Notes: generated by a model from the sequence alone, not told the origin. A stretch of 64,000 bases of DNA from Chryseobacterium senegalense (GCA_001403755.1 CYUH01000015.1:1094589-1158588); one strand, 5' to 3'. Counted from the stretch's first letter, positions 34,685 to 43,038 are shown. A program made the numbers and translations.

Positions 34685-35137
34685 TTATTTTTTATTATTC
34701 AGTTCGTTAGCTATTTTTAATATGTCGTACATTACTTCTTTGAAAATTTCCATTTTTTCAGAAGAAATTTTTTCGACTACTTTTTTGTTGAAGTTTACCA
34801 CAACTTCTTTCGATAAATTTCTGCTCATCAAACCTTTGTCAGTTAGTTTAATGATGACTTCGCGTTTATCATTGGTGGTTTTTTCTTTGTAGATATAGCC
34901 ATTGTCTTCCAGTAATTTGATAATTCTTGTTAAAGACGTTGGTTCAATGGCCATTTTCGGTCCCAAATTTGTGCTTCTTGTTCCTTCTTTTGGATCGATT
35001 TTTAAAAGTGTAAGTGCTTGAACTGCAGTAGCATCATGGTCTTGCGCCAGCTCAGAATACATCTTCGAAACTGCGAGCCAAGTCGACTTCAAAATGAGAT
35101 CTACATTCTCAACTTTATCGTTATTTTTAGAGTTCAT
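34685..35137 (-). CDS. MarR family transcriptional regulator (probable fatty-acid oxidation repressor)
   Basis: This 150-aa winged-helix protein has the MarR layout: N-terminal dimerisation helix, recognition-helix region STNLGPKMAIEPTSLTRIIKLLEDNGYIYKE, the beta-wing KEKTTNDKREVIIKLTDKG, then C-terminal helices. It is first in the operon, directly before fadN. Two perfect palindromes lie in its upstream region, one of them inside the promoter, so autorepression is likely; fatty acyl-CoA is a plausible inducer by analogy. The ATG at 35137 is preferred over an ATG 51 nt upstream, which would place the operator inside the coding region and add a non-family N-terminus. Confidence 0.9.
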   Translation of the reverse strand: MNSKNNDKVENVDLILKSTWLAVSKMYSELAQDHDATAVQALTLLKIDPKEGTRSTNLGPKMAIEPTSLTRIIKLLEDNGYIYKEKTTNDKREVIIKLTDKGLMSRNLSKEVVVNFNKKVVEKISSEKMEIFKEVMYDILKIANELNNKK

Positions 35138-35161
35138 AATTTTCTTACGATGTGATTTATA

Positions 35162-35169
35162 CAAATATA
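35162..35169 (-). promoter_or_regulatory. -7 promoter element of the marR-fadNAE operon
   Basis: The minus strand reads TATATTTG, a full consensus match, about 25 nt upstream of the marR ATG at 35137. A palindromic operator begins 6 bp upstream of it. Confidence 0.7.
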
Positions 35170-35175
35170 TAAAAG

Positions 35176-35199
35176 AAATACTATGCATGCATAGTATTT
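35176..35199. promoter_or_regulatory. MarR operator 1 (perfect 24-bp palindrome)
   Basis: The palindrome has the core TACTATGCATGCATAGTA extended by three more matching bases on each side. It fills the space where the -33/-7 spacer of the marR promoter lies, which fits steric repression by the MarR dimer. Confidence 0.85.
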
Positions 35200-35256
35200 T
35201 TAAGAATTTCCGTAAGTATTTGATTATTAACTACTTAAAATATATGATTTGCATAA

Positions 35257-35274
35257 TACTATGCATGCATAGTA
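35257..35274. promoter_or_regulatory. MarR operator 2 (perfect 18-bp palindrome)
   Basis: TACTATGCATGCATAGTA is identical to the core of operator 1, 78 bp further upstream centre to centre. It could support cooperative binding or looping. Confidence 0.82.
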
Positions 35275-35301
35275 AATGTTAAATGAACTTAAAATGTAGA
35301 A

Positions 35302-36225
35302 TTAATGATGCTTTGCAAGGAATTCTGCAATCTCCTTAAAAGAAATGAATTTTCTTTGCATTTTATCATCTGAAAGCACCCAAAACTGATCCTTATACTC
35401 AAATTTTAACAAAGAGAGGTCTTTCGTAAAGTTTTTTTGAAGAAAAGAATACAGCATTTCCTTTTCCAACTGTGGTGCGAAAATCTGTGGAGCTACAAAA
35501 TTTTCGTTGAAACGAAAAACCTCCGGATTAAGGAATTTATTGTGTCTTAATAGAATTTCTTCCGCAATTCCGGCATCTAGGTTCCCATCATCAACCAACC
35601 AAATATTGTCCGAAAATTCCTTTGCCAAACGCCAATCGTGGGAAGAAAAGAGAATCAGTTTGTTTTGATTTTTAGCTAAATTTCTCAGCAATTTTAAAAT
35701 AATGATTTTATTTTCTTCGTCCAGATGCGTGGTAGGTTCATCAAGAATAATCATCGGAGAATTTTGTGCTAACGCTCTGCCGATAAATGCTTTTTGAAGG
35801 TTTCCATCTGAAAGTTTTTGCAAAGGAAAATCTTTGTATTGGGTTAAATTTAAACTTTCGATAATATTTTCAACTTCTTGTATATCAGATTTATTAAGAT
35901 TGAAATAATAAGGGTAATGAATATATTTTCCGAGAGCAACCAAATCGGTCAAAGTGAAATTCGCCGGAACCTGAGATTTTGAAAAAACTACCGCAATTTG
36001 TTGGGCAATTTCTTTCTGGGAAAGTCTCTTTAATGATTGATTTTGCAGGAAAATTTCTCCACTCAGAGTTGGAATCTGATGGAGAAGGGATTTAATTAAA
36101 GTAGTTTTTCCAACGCCGTTGTTACCGATCAACAAACAAATTTCGCCCAAACGCAAGGAAGTGTCAACGCCTTTTATTAAAGGAGATTTATAACCGATCG
36201 TTGTATTTTTTAATTGTAAAAACAT
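35302..36225 (-). CDS. ABC transporter ATP-binding protein (FecE/BtuD-like)
   Basis: This 307-aa ATPase has Walker A GNNGVGKTT (34-42), a variant signature LSDGNLQK near 145 instead of LSGGQ, and Walker B MIILDEPTTHLD. The switch histidine is in LFSSHDWR. It partners the FecCD permease encoded 22 bp upstream. About 80 residues beyond the usual ATPase form a C-terminal extension of unknown role. It should energise import of an iron-chelate, haem or cobalamin. It is the last gene of the tlpA-like, fecCD, ATPase operon, and no periplasmic binding protein is in the window. Confidence 0.9.
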   Translation of the reverse strand: MFLQLKNTTIGYKSPLIKGVDTSLRLGEICLLIGNNGVGKTTLIKSLLHQIPTLSGEIFLQNQSLKRLSQKEIAQQIAVVFSKSQVPANFTLTDLVALGKYIHYPYYFNLNKSDIQEVENIIESLNLTQYKDFPLQKLSDGNLQKAFIGRALAQNSPMIILDEPTTHLDEENKIIILKLLRNLAKNQNKLILFSSHDWRLAKEFSDNIWLVDDGNLDAGIAEEILLRHNKFLNPEVFRFNENFVAPQIFAPQLEKEMLYSFLQKNFTKDLSLLKFEYKDQFWVLSDDKMQRKFISFKEIAEFLAKHH

Positions 36226-36247
36226 TGTATTTAGCGAAAAGCGAAAT

Positions 36248-37234
36248 TTATTTTTTCTTCAAAATCATCATTAAAATCACCGGAATTCCGAAGAGGGAAG
36301 TGATCACATTCAAAGGAAATTGCGTGATTTCTGAAATAATAGAGAAAAATTCCATGATGAAAACTCCTAAAATCATATTCAAAATCCATTGTTGCCAAAG
36401 TTTTGCCGGATTATAAATCATTCTGCAAAAATGCGGAACCACAATTCCAATGAATAATATTGGTCCTAAAAATGCAGTAACAGAAGCTGAAAAAAGAGAA
36501 GAAGCAATAATCACCAAATATTTTAGTTGGTTCAAATTTACGCCTAAACTGTGGGCATAAGCCGTTCCTAAAGCATTTCCAATCAATGGTTTTATCGATT
36601 TGAAACTCAGGTACATTCCCAGAATTACAATCAACGATAATATTAAAATTTGATTGGTAGAAACTTGGTTATTCGCCCCGAAGCTCCATAAAATATAATT
36701 TTTTAAACTTTGATTCTCGGCATAAAACTGCAAAATAGATACAATGGCTCCTGCCAGTGCAGAAACCAAAAATCCGAAAATAATCAAGAAAGATTTATCC
36801 TGAAATTTACTGGAAAAAGCCAATAAAATCAGCATTAACAAAAAACTTCCCGCAATTGCGGAAATGCTTAGAAAACTGTTTTGCAAAAACTCAGGAAGTG
36901 CCAAATTTTGCGAGAAAAAAATATAAAAAGCAACACTTAAACTCGCCACGGAAGAAATTCCTAATACGGAAGGTCCAGCTAAAGGATTTTGAAAATATTC
37001 CTGCAGCAAAAAACCAGAAGTGGGAATCGCAATTCCAGCCAAAAGCATGGCTAAAACCCTATTAATACGGAGTTGCGCAATTTGTGAATTCTCTGAAGTT
37101 GAAGTAAAAAAGTCGTAAAAATTGAGTTTTATAAAGCCAATGTTCAGGTTGATGATTACCGAAATAAAAATTCCGATGATAATAAGCAAACAAATCAACC
37201 TGAAATTGGTTTTCAGTGGAACTTTTTTCACCAT
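36248..37234 (-). CDS. FecCD family ABC transporter permease
   Basis: This 328-aa polytopic protein has about nine or ten membrane segments. The FecCD/BtuC pattern is clear: LRINRVLAMLLAGIAIPTSGFLLQEYFQNPLAGPSVLGIS (about 52-92), the LWSFG block, AHSLGVN, and GPILFIGIVVPHFCRMI near the C-terminal third, which contacts the ATPase. It should form the channel for a metal-chelate or cobalamin. Its ATG abuts the TAA of the TlpA-like lipoprotein gene, so the genes are translationally coupled. Confidence 0.92.
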   Translation of the reverse strand: MVKKVPLKTNFRLICLLIIIGIFISVIINLNIGFIKLNFYDFFTSTSENSQIAQLRINRVLAMLLAGIAIPTSGFLLQEYFQNPLAGPSVLGISSVASLSVAFYIFFSQNLALPEFLQNSFLSISAIAGSFLLMLILLAFSSKFQDKSFLIIFGFLVSALAGAIVSILQFYAENQSLKNYILWSFGANNQVSTNQILILSLIVILGMYLSFKSIKPLIGNALGTAYAHSLGVNLNQLKYLVIIASSLFSASVTAFLGPILFIGIVVPHFCRMIYNPAKLWQQWILNMILGVFIMEFFSIISEITQFPLNVITSLFGIPVILMMILKKK

Positions 37235-37816
37235 TTATTTGGAAACGAAGAAAGACGAAATTTTCTCATCCAGCATTTGTTTGCTCATCATTCCCACCGT
37301 TTCATCAGATTTGTCGCCTTTTCGGAGCAAAGTAAACGGAATAGAACCGCCGTCCCATTGTTTAAAATTAGCGTGGAAATATTCAGGAATGAGTTGTTCA
37401 CCATCCACCAAAACAATATTTTCCGACAAATGATTTTCTTCTGCAAAAGCTTTCACTTTGGTGTCCCAATCTTCTTTTGCGTCCAAACTGACAAAGGTGA
37501 ATTTCACAGGTTGACCTTTCAATTCCTTCATTTTGTCTCTGAAATGCGGGATTTCAACCATACAAGGTCCGCACCATGTAGCGAAAAAATTGGTTACATA
37601 TAAGGTATCATTATTTTTTTTAGCAAGCATTTTTGAGGTTTCATCCGGTGTTAATTCAATTTTTTTGAATGGAATTAGCGTTTCTGAAACTTCATTCGAC
37701 TCCGGATTTTTTACCGAATCAGTGATGGAATTATCCGTAAATTCGTCGGTTTTTGTTTCTTTTTTGCAACTCGAAACCATTGCCAAAATCAGTATACTTA
37801 AAATTAATTTATTCAT
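37235..37816 (-). CDS. TlpA-like thioredoxin-fold lipoprotein
   Basis: This 193-aa lipoprotein has a signal peptide with lipobox ending VSSC (Cys17), an acidic/polar linker (about 18-55), and a thioredoxin-like domain with FFATWCGPC (Cys82 and Cys85) and a cis-proline region SIPFTLL. TlpA/ResA-type proteins reduce or rearrange disulphides outside the inner membrane. The ATG at 37816 gives a proper signal peptide; an ATG 24 nt upstream would add a poor N-terminus. It is the first gene of an operon with the FecCD permease and ATPase, an unusual link suggesting a redox step in handling the imported metal or haem. Confidence 0.88.
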   Translation of the reverse strand: MNKLILSILILAMVSSCKKETKTDEFTDNSITDSVKNPESNEVSETLIPFKKIELTPDETSKMLAKKNNDTLYVTNFFATWCGPCMVEIPHFRDKMKELKGQPVKFTFVSLDAKEDWDTKVKAFAEENHLSENIVLVDGEQLIPEYFHANFKQWDGGSIPFTLLRKGDKSDETVGMMSKQMLDEKISSFFVSK

Positions 37817-37826
37817 TTTATTTTTA

Positions 37827-37834
37827 TATTTTTG
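37827..37834 (+). promoter_or_regulatory. -7 promoter element of the PaaE-like reductase gene
   Basis: TATTTTTG lies 13 nt before the ATG at 37848, in the 31-bp gap between the divergent lipoprotein and reductase genes. Confidence 0.55.
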
Positions 37835-37847
37835 AATCATAATTGAT

Positions 37848-38972
37848 ATGGAAAAACTTTCACCTAAGGTGCGGCAAGCCGAATTTCACAGGCTAAAATT
37901 AACGAAAAAGCGTCAGCTGACCAAAAACACTTTCTCATTGGAATTTGAAATTCCGGAGGTTTTGAAATCGAATTACCGCTTCGAAGCCGGGCAATATGTT
38001 ACCATAAAATATCCGGCAAAAGGTAAGGTTTTTCAGAATGATTTTTCGATGACTTCTGCGCCTTACGAGGCAAAAATTTCTTTAGGTATTAAAATCAATA
38101 ATGAAGAAAGTTCTACGAAAGAACTTTTTGAAAATTATGCAGTCGGTGACGAATTAGAAATTTCTGAACCAAAAGGCCGGTTTACGTTGGTATCGAAACC
38201 GCATGAATTCCGCACCATCATTGGATTCGCCAGTGGAATTGGCATTACACCTTTAATTAGCCATTTCAAACAAATATTGCATACGGAACCCAGAACACGA
38301 TTGTTTTTGTTCTATGGAAATAAAAAATCGGAAGAAATCGCCTTTAAAGATGACCTCGATGTTTTGGCAAAAAAATATGGCAACCGCTTACAAATTTTTT
38401 ATTTCTTTTCGCAGGAAAAAACTTCGGACAACCTGTTTTACGGAAGATTAGATGAAAAAAAACTCAAGCTGATCATTAATCAAATTTTGCATTTAGACGA
38501 TACCGACGAGGAAAGTACCATTTGGGATGCAGTCGACGAAGTGCTGATCTGCGGAAAAGGAGAGATGATTAAATCGTTGGCTAATGCCTGCTACAACAAT
38601 GGAATTCCAAAGAAAAATATTCATTTTGAATTGTTTGAAGAGTTTAATGATGATATTTATCCTGTCGAAAAAGAATTTCCTTTGGTAGAAGACATTTCGG
38701 TGGATTTTAAACTTTTCGGGAAAGATTATTCAACGAAGCTGCAAAATAATAAAACGAAACTTTTGCAACAGTTATTAATTCAACAATTTCCGTTACCATA
38801 TTCTTGCAAATCGGGAATTTGTGGAAGTTGCGAATGTATTTTGGAAGAAGGCGAGGTAGAACTTTTAGAGAATGAATATTTAACGGAAAAAGAAGAACAG
38901 TCGGGAAAAATTTTGGCGTGCATGTCTTTTGTTTTAAGCAAGAAAATAAAGGTTAATTTTGATTTAACATAA
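37848..38972 (+). CDS. FAD/[2Fe-2S] NAD(P)H oxidoreductase (PaaE-like)
   Basis: This 374-aa electron-transfer flavoprotein has an N-terminal FAD domain (about 12-115, with FEAGQYVTIKYP and QNDFSMTSAP, the latter replacing the RxYS motif), and an NAD(P) domain (about 120-270, with FASGIGITPLISH and LICGKGEM). The C-terminal plant-type ferredoxin domain (about 285-374) has ligands CKSGICGSC and a later LACMSF cysteine. The order matches the phenylacetyl-CoA epoxidase reductase PaaE and related ferredoxin reductases, but no paaABCD genes are in the window, so its partner is unknown. It is followed closely by the SanA/YdcF-like gene. Confidence 0.88.
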   Translation: MEKLSPKVRQAEFHRLKLTKKRQLTKNTFSLEFEIPEVLKSNYRFEAGQYVTIKYPAKGKVFQNDFSMTSAPYEAKISLGIKINNEESSTKELFENYAVGDELEISEPKGRFTLVSKPHEFRTIIGFASGIGITPLISHFKQILHTEPRTRLFLFYGNKKSEEIAFKDDLDVLAKKYGNRLQIFYFFSQEKTSDNLFYGRLDEKKLKLIINQILHLDDTDEESTIWDAVDEVLICGKGEMIKSLANACYNNGIPKKNIHFELFEEFNDDIYPVEKEFPLVEDISVDFKLFGKDYSTKLQNNKTKLLQQLLIQQFPLPYSCKSGICGSCECILEEGEVELLENEYLTEKEEQSGKILACMSFVLSKKIKVNFDLT

Positions 38973-38985
38973 AACCGAACAGCCT

Positions 38986-39609
38986 TTGAAAAGAATTTTA
39001 GAAATATTAAAATCTTTTTTCAACCTTGTTGAAATCGCCGTTTTGCTGATGATTTTAGCGAATGTTTGGGTTGTGGCATTAACTAACGGGCGTACTTTTA
39101 CCAAAATTTCGAAAGTTCCGCCACGAGAAACTGCGCTGGTTTTAGGAACTTCACCTAGAATGAAATCCGGAGTTTCGAATCCTTATTTCACCAAAAGAAT
39201 GGATGCAACCGCACTGCTTTACCATCATGGAAAAATAAAAAAAATCATCGTCAGTGGTGAAAAAAGCCCAGGCTATGATGAACCTTTTGCGATGAAAAAC
39301 TATCTTGTTTATCAGGAAGGTGTTCCGGAAAATATCATTATCGAAGATCCAAAAGGTTTCAAAACCCAAGCGAGCATCAGTAATTGCAAAAATATTTATA
39401 AAAAAAATGATATTATTATTGTTTCCCAAGGCTTCCATAATTTGCGAGCGCTTTTTTATGCAAGAAACAATAATATGAATGCGCTAGGATTCGATGCACA
39501 AGACGTTTTCAGCAATCAAAGTTTTTACAGAAACCAATCCCGCGAATTTTTGGCCCGCGTAAGCGCAGTGGTTTATTATCTCCTTGGAATTGAAAAAAAA
39601 GGAGTCTAA
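38986..39609 (+). CDS. SanA/YdcF (DUF218) family membrane-anchored protein
   Basis: This 207-aa protein has one N-terminal membrane segment (about 13-33) and a DUF218 domain. Typical segments are ETALVLGTSP, TKRMDATALLYHHGKIKKIIVSGEKS, NIIIEDPKGFKT and IIVSQGFHNLRALFYARN. SanA-type proteins affect envelope permeability, and the chemistry of the family is poorly known. The only start compatible with the family is the TTG at 38986, since an in-frame stop lies 21 nt upstream with no ATG between. It begins 13 bp after the reductase gene. Confidence 0.85.
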   Translation: MKRILEILKSFFNLVEIAVLLMILANVWVVALTNGRTFTKISKVPPRETALVLGTSPRMKSGVSNPYFTKRMDATALLYHHGKIKKIIVSGEKSPGYDEPFAMKNYLVYQEGVPENIIIEDPKGFKTQASISNCKNIYKKNDIIIVSQGFHNLRALFYARNNNMNALGFDAQDVFSNQSFYRNQSREFLARVSAVVYYLLGIEKKGV

Positions 39610-39667
39610 TTTTCAAATTTCAAGTTAAATTCCTGCCACAAAACTCAAATTCATTCGTGCAAAATTC

Positions 39668-39675
39668 TATCTTTG
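39668..39675 (+). promoter_or_regulatory. -7 promoter element of udk
   Basis: TATCTTTG lies 15 nt before the ATG at 39691. Its TTG is in frame with udk and could be miscalled as the start. Confidence 0.55.
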
Positions 39676-39690
39676 CATAAACTATTATTT

Positions 39691-40308
39691 ATGCTCGTTA
39701 TCGGAATTGCAGGCGGCACAGGCTCTGGAAAAACTACTGTGGTAAACAAAATTCTTCAGCAACTGAACACTGAAGGAGTTAATGTACTTTCACAAGATAA
39801 TTATTACCACGATAATCAGCAGTTAACTCTTGCTGAAAGGGAAGTCCTCAACTATGACCACCCAAAATCCATCGATTTTGATCTCTTGCTAAAACATGTA
39901 AAAGCGCTGAAACATGGAGAAACCATTGAACAGCCAATCTACTCATTTGTTACTCATTCCCGAACCGGCGATCATGTTTTGGTAGAACCTAAAAACGTAC
40001 TGATTGTAGAAGGGATTTTGGTGCTAACCAATTCTGAATTATTGAAAGAATATGATTTAAAAGTATTTGTTCATGCGGATTCAGATGAAAGATTAATTCG
40101 CAGAATCCGAAGAGATACGCAGGAACGAGGTCGTGATTTGCAGGAAGTTTTGCACCGTTACCAAACCACTTTGAAACCCATGCACCAGGAATTTATTGAA
40201 CCCTCGAAAAATGAAGCAGATTTGATCGTTCCCAACATGAAACAAAACACCGTGGCAATTGATTTTCTGTCAACAGTGATCAATAATACCCTGAAAAAAT
40301 CCCATTAA
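39691..40308 (+). CDS. udk: Uridine kinase
   Basis: This 205-aa kinase phosphorylates uridine or cytidine with ATP or GTP in pyrimidine salvage. The P-loop GIAGGTGSGKTTV comes right after the start, followed by LSQDNYYHD, NYDHPKSIDFDLL and the FVHADSDERLIRRIRRDTQERGR lid region. The ATG at 39691 places the P-loop at the normal distance from the N-terminus; the upstream TTG is part of the promoter element. It is probably the first gene of an operon with the ftsB-like gene, mutA and a methyltransferase. Confidence 0.96.
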   Translation: MLVIGIAGGTGSGKTTVVNKILQQLNTEGVNVLSQDNYYHDNQQLTLAEREVLNYDHPKSIDFDLLLKHVKALKHGETIEQPIYSFVTHSRTGDHVLVEPKNVLIVEGILVLTNSELLKEYDLKVFVHADSDERLIRRIRRDTQERGRDLQEVLHRYQTTLKPMHQEFIEPSKNEADLIVPNMKQNTVAIDFLSTVINNTLKKSH

Positions 40309-40342
40309 TTTCTGTATATTTATTTTTTAGATTCTAAAGGAA

Positions 40343-40696
40343 ATGAAAGAGCTGATTAAAGAAATTAAACAAAAATCTCCGGCATTCAAATTTATTCAGA
40401 AATATATCCTGAATAAGTATTTCGTTACGGTTTTTTTATTTTTAGTTTGGATGATTTTCTTCGACAACACTTCTTTTTTAGTCGTTAACGAACTCAACGG
40501 AGAAATCAATAAATACGAGAAACAGCTTGAATACTACAAAACTGAATACCAAAAAAATGACGAGTTTTTCAAGAAACTCATGAATAATAAATCTGAAAAA
40601 GAAAAATTTGCAAGAGAAAATTATTTCATGAAAAAACCGAACGAAGAAATCTTCATCCTTGTAGTTGATAGCGCCAATTTGAAAAAAAATCCTTAA
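40343..40696 (+). CDS. FtsB/DivIC-like septum formation protein
   Basis: This 117-aa bitopic protein has a short cytoplasmic part, one membrane segment (about 27-47) and an extracytoplasmic coiled coil (about 50-90) ending in ARENYFMKKPNEEIFILV, the usual FtsB/DivIC C-terminal pattern. It should act in the FtsQLB complex of the divisome. It lies between udk and mutA, separated by 34 bp and 3 bp, and is likely co-transcribed with them. Confidence 0.85.
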   Translation: MKELIKEIKQKSPAFKFIQKYILNKYFVTVFLFLVWMIFFDNTSFLVVNELNGEINKYEKQLEYYKTEYQKNDEFFKKLMNNKSEKEKFARENYFMKKPNEEIFILVVDSANLKKNP

Positions 40697-40699
40697 GAT

Positions 40700-41866
40700 A
40701 TGTTCGCAAAAACCTCCATTCAAGATTGGGAAAATTTAGTTAAAAAACAACTGAAAACCGAAGATATCTATGAAATTCTTTCTAAAGAAAATCTGGAAGG
40801 AATTACTGTAAAACCTTATTATGATTCGGTTTCCAAGCCATTGCAAAATATTCCGAAAGTGGAGGAGTCAACGCACTTGGTTGCTCGCTACCACGAAAGT
40901 TTGGAAGAGAATGTTTTTGCTTTTCTTTTAAATCAAAATGTTGAAAATCTTCAAGAAAAAGCTATTTTCATAAATAATGTTGATCTTGCGGAACATATTT
41001 CGGTTGATGAAAGCAATCGCTATTTCAGTTTGATTGATCTTTTTTCGGAGGATGAGAATGGCCAAATCAACGAGCAACTCGGGAAAGAACTTTTAGCAAA
41101 AAGTTTCGACCGAAATATCGCAATTGATGTTTCGATTCATCAAAATTCCGGAGCAACCATTGTACAGCAATTAGCAATTGCATTGGCAAAAGCTAAAGAT
41201 TTAGCAGAAATTTTCGGTGCTGAAATTCTTAAAAATATCGTATTTAAATTTGCAGTTGGCTCCAATTATTTCTTTGAAATTGCAAAATTAAGAGCATTTA
41301 AATTGCTTTTCAATCAATTGTCCAAAGAGTTTAACTTAAATGAAATTCCCTTTATTTTCGCGGAAACTTCGTTGAGGAATAAATCCACAAAAGATCCTGA
41401 AAATAATATTATTCGAGCTACATTGGAACTTTCATCCGCGATGATTGGTGGCGCTGATGCTGTGTTTACCAACGATTTCAGGGTGGAAAATGGAGACGAA
41501 CTGTCGGAGGAAATTTCATTTAAGCAACAAATTGTTTTAGCATACGAAAGCATTATCAATGTCTTTGATGACGCTGGAAACGGAAGTTATTATATCGAAA
41601 ACATTACCCAACAGTTCGCCGAAAAATCATGGAAGTTATTTCTTGAAATGGAAGAAAAAGGGGGTTATTCCGCATTGTTGAAAACCGGTTGGCTCCAGCA
41701 AAAAATCTATGAAAATGCGGTCAAAGAACAGCATTGGGTAGATGAGGGAAAAATAAAATTAATCGGCGTGAATTTTTATCCAAAATTGGAGAAAACGAAA
41801 TCCGTCGAAGAGCTTTATGATTCAGCGAAAATTGTACCTGTACGATTAAGTGAAATGTACGAATAA
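40700..41866 (+). CDS. mutA: Methylmalonyl-CoA mutase small (beta) subunit
   Basis: This 388-aa protein corresponds to the small, non-catalytic subunit of B12-dependent methylmalonyl-CoA mutase, which interconverts methylmalonyl-CoA and succinyl-CoA. The N-terminus (SIQDWENLVKKQLKTED) and the barrel segments (IAIDVSIHQNSGATIVQQLA, FKFAVGSNYFFEIAKLRAFK, ATLELSSAMIGGADAVFTNDF, GSYYIENIT) fit the mutase fold. There is no cobalamin-binding DxHxxG domain, as expected for this subunit at under 500 aa. The catalytic subunit gene is not adjacent. The downstream methyltransferase gene overlaps by 17 bp. Confidence 0.88.
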   Translation: MFAKTSIQDWENLVKKQLKTEDIYEILSKENLEGITVKPYYDSVSKPLQNIPKVEESTHLVARYHESLEENVFAFLLNQNVENLQEKAIFINNVDLAEHISVDESNRYFSLIDLFSEDENGQINEQLGKELLAKSFDRNIAIDVSIHQNSGATIVQQLAIALAKAKDLAEIFGAEILKNIVFKFAVGSNYFFEIAKLRAFKLLFNQLSKEFNLNEIPFIFAETSLRNKSTKDPENNIIRATLELSSAMIGGADAVFTNDFRVENGDELSEEISFKQQIVLAYESIINVFDDAGNGSYYIENITQQFAEKSWKLFLEMEEKGGYSALLKTGWLQQKIYENAVKEQHWVDEGKIKLIGVNFYPKLEKTKSVEELYDSAKIVPVRLSEMYE

Positions 41867-43022
41867 TTGTCCTTTGGAAAATCTTTTAAGACCAGAAATA
41901 CAACAATTCATCAATGCAAATCTAAACAACGATTTGCATTCTTTGTTATTGAAAAAATCGCCTTTTCCAGAGGTGTCAATGCTGGAAATCATTCAACAGA
42001 TCAAAGGAAAAAAAGTTGCTCAAAGAAAGTTTCCGTTTTTATTGAAAGAAGGAATTGTTTTTCCTCCGAATCTCAATTTGGAGCAAGCGTCATCGCAATC
42101 TACGGCTGAATTTAAAGCTAAAAATTTGCAAGGAAAAAACTTCCTCGATCTCACTTGCGGTTTCGGGATTGACGCTTATTTTCTATCGAAAAATTTTGAA
42201 AAAATTACCCTTATCGAAAAGCATTCGGAACTTATTAAAATTGTGAAACATAATTGGAAGGTTTTAGGCAGAACAGCGAATTTTATTAATGATAAATTAG
42301 AAAAATTTTTGACTGAAAACACCGAAAAGTTCGATTTAATATACCTTGACCCGGCAAGACGTGACCAAGAAAAGAACAAGAAATTTCTCCTTGAAGATTT
42401 GTCGCCCAACCTTTTGGAAATTCAAGATAAACTGAGTGAAATTTCAGATGAAATCATCGTGAAACTTTCACCATTGATTGATATTTCTTACTTGGGTTCT
42501 GTTTTAAAATCTGTAAGGAAAATTCAGATTATTGCGGTAAAAAATGAGGTTAAAGAACTTTTGGTTTTCATCGGTTCTTCTGCGAATGCTAGTCAAATTG
42601 AAATTTCTACCATTAATTTAGAAAGTAACGAACCGGAATTTGCGTATAAATTAGATGAAGAGAAAAGGGCAATTTCCGCTTTTTCGGAACCCCTGAAATT
42701 TCTTTATATCCCGAACAATGCGGTTTTGAAATCGGGAGCTTTCAATTTGATTTCGGAAAAATTTAACCTAAAAAAACTGCATCCCAACTCTCATTTTTAC
42801 ACTTCAGATGAGCGTTTGAAAGAATTTCCCGGAAGAATTTTGGAAGTTGAAAAAGTGGAAGCCAAAGCGATCAAAAAAGGGGAAAAATTTAATATAGTTT
42901 CTAAGAATCATCCGCTTTCACCTGAAGAAATCAAGAAAAAGTATAAGATTTCGGATGGTGGAAATGCCTATTTGATTTTCACTCAAAGCCAAAAAGGAAA
43001 AATTATTTTGAAATCTGTCTAG
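41850..43022 (+). CDS. SAM-dependent methyltransferase with THUMP-like C-terminal domain
   Basis: This 390-aa protein has a class I methyltransferase core: FLDLTCGFGIDAYFLSK (about 97-113), TLIEKHSEL and DLIYLDPARRDQ (about 162-173). It is followed by a C-terminal region (about 300-390) of the THUMP-like type found with such enzymes in Bacteroidota. The substrate is unknown; RNA is a plausible guess. The start is a GTG at 41850 inside the mutA 3' end; no ATG occurs until residue 43, which would cut the N-terminal helix region. Its overlap with mutA suggests coupled translation. Confidence 0.8.
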   Translation: MKCTNNCPLENLLRPEIQQFINANLNNDLHSLLLKKSPFPEVSMLEIIQQIKGKKVAQRKFPFLLKEGIVFPPNLNLEQASSQSTAEFKAKNLQGKNFLDLTCGFGIDAYFLSKNFEKITLIEKHSELIKIVKHNWKVLGRTANFINDKLEKFLTENTEKFDLIYLDPARRDQEKNKKFLLEDLSPNLLEIQDKLSEISDEIIVKLSPLIDISYLGSVLKSVRKIQIIAVKNEVKELLVFIGSSANASQIEISTINLESNEPEFAYKLDEEKRAISAFSEPLKFLYIPNNAVLKSGAFNLISEKFNLKKLHPNSHFYTSDERLKEFPGRILEVEKVEAKAIKKGEKFNIVSKNHPLSPEEIKKKYKISDGGNAYLIFTQSQKGKIILKSV

Positions 43023-43038
43023 AAAAGATTTAATTTTT

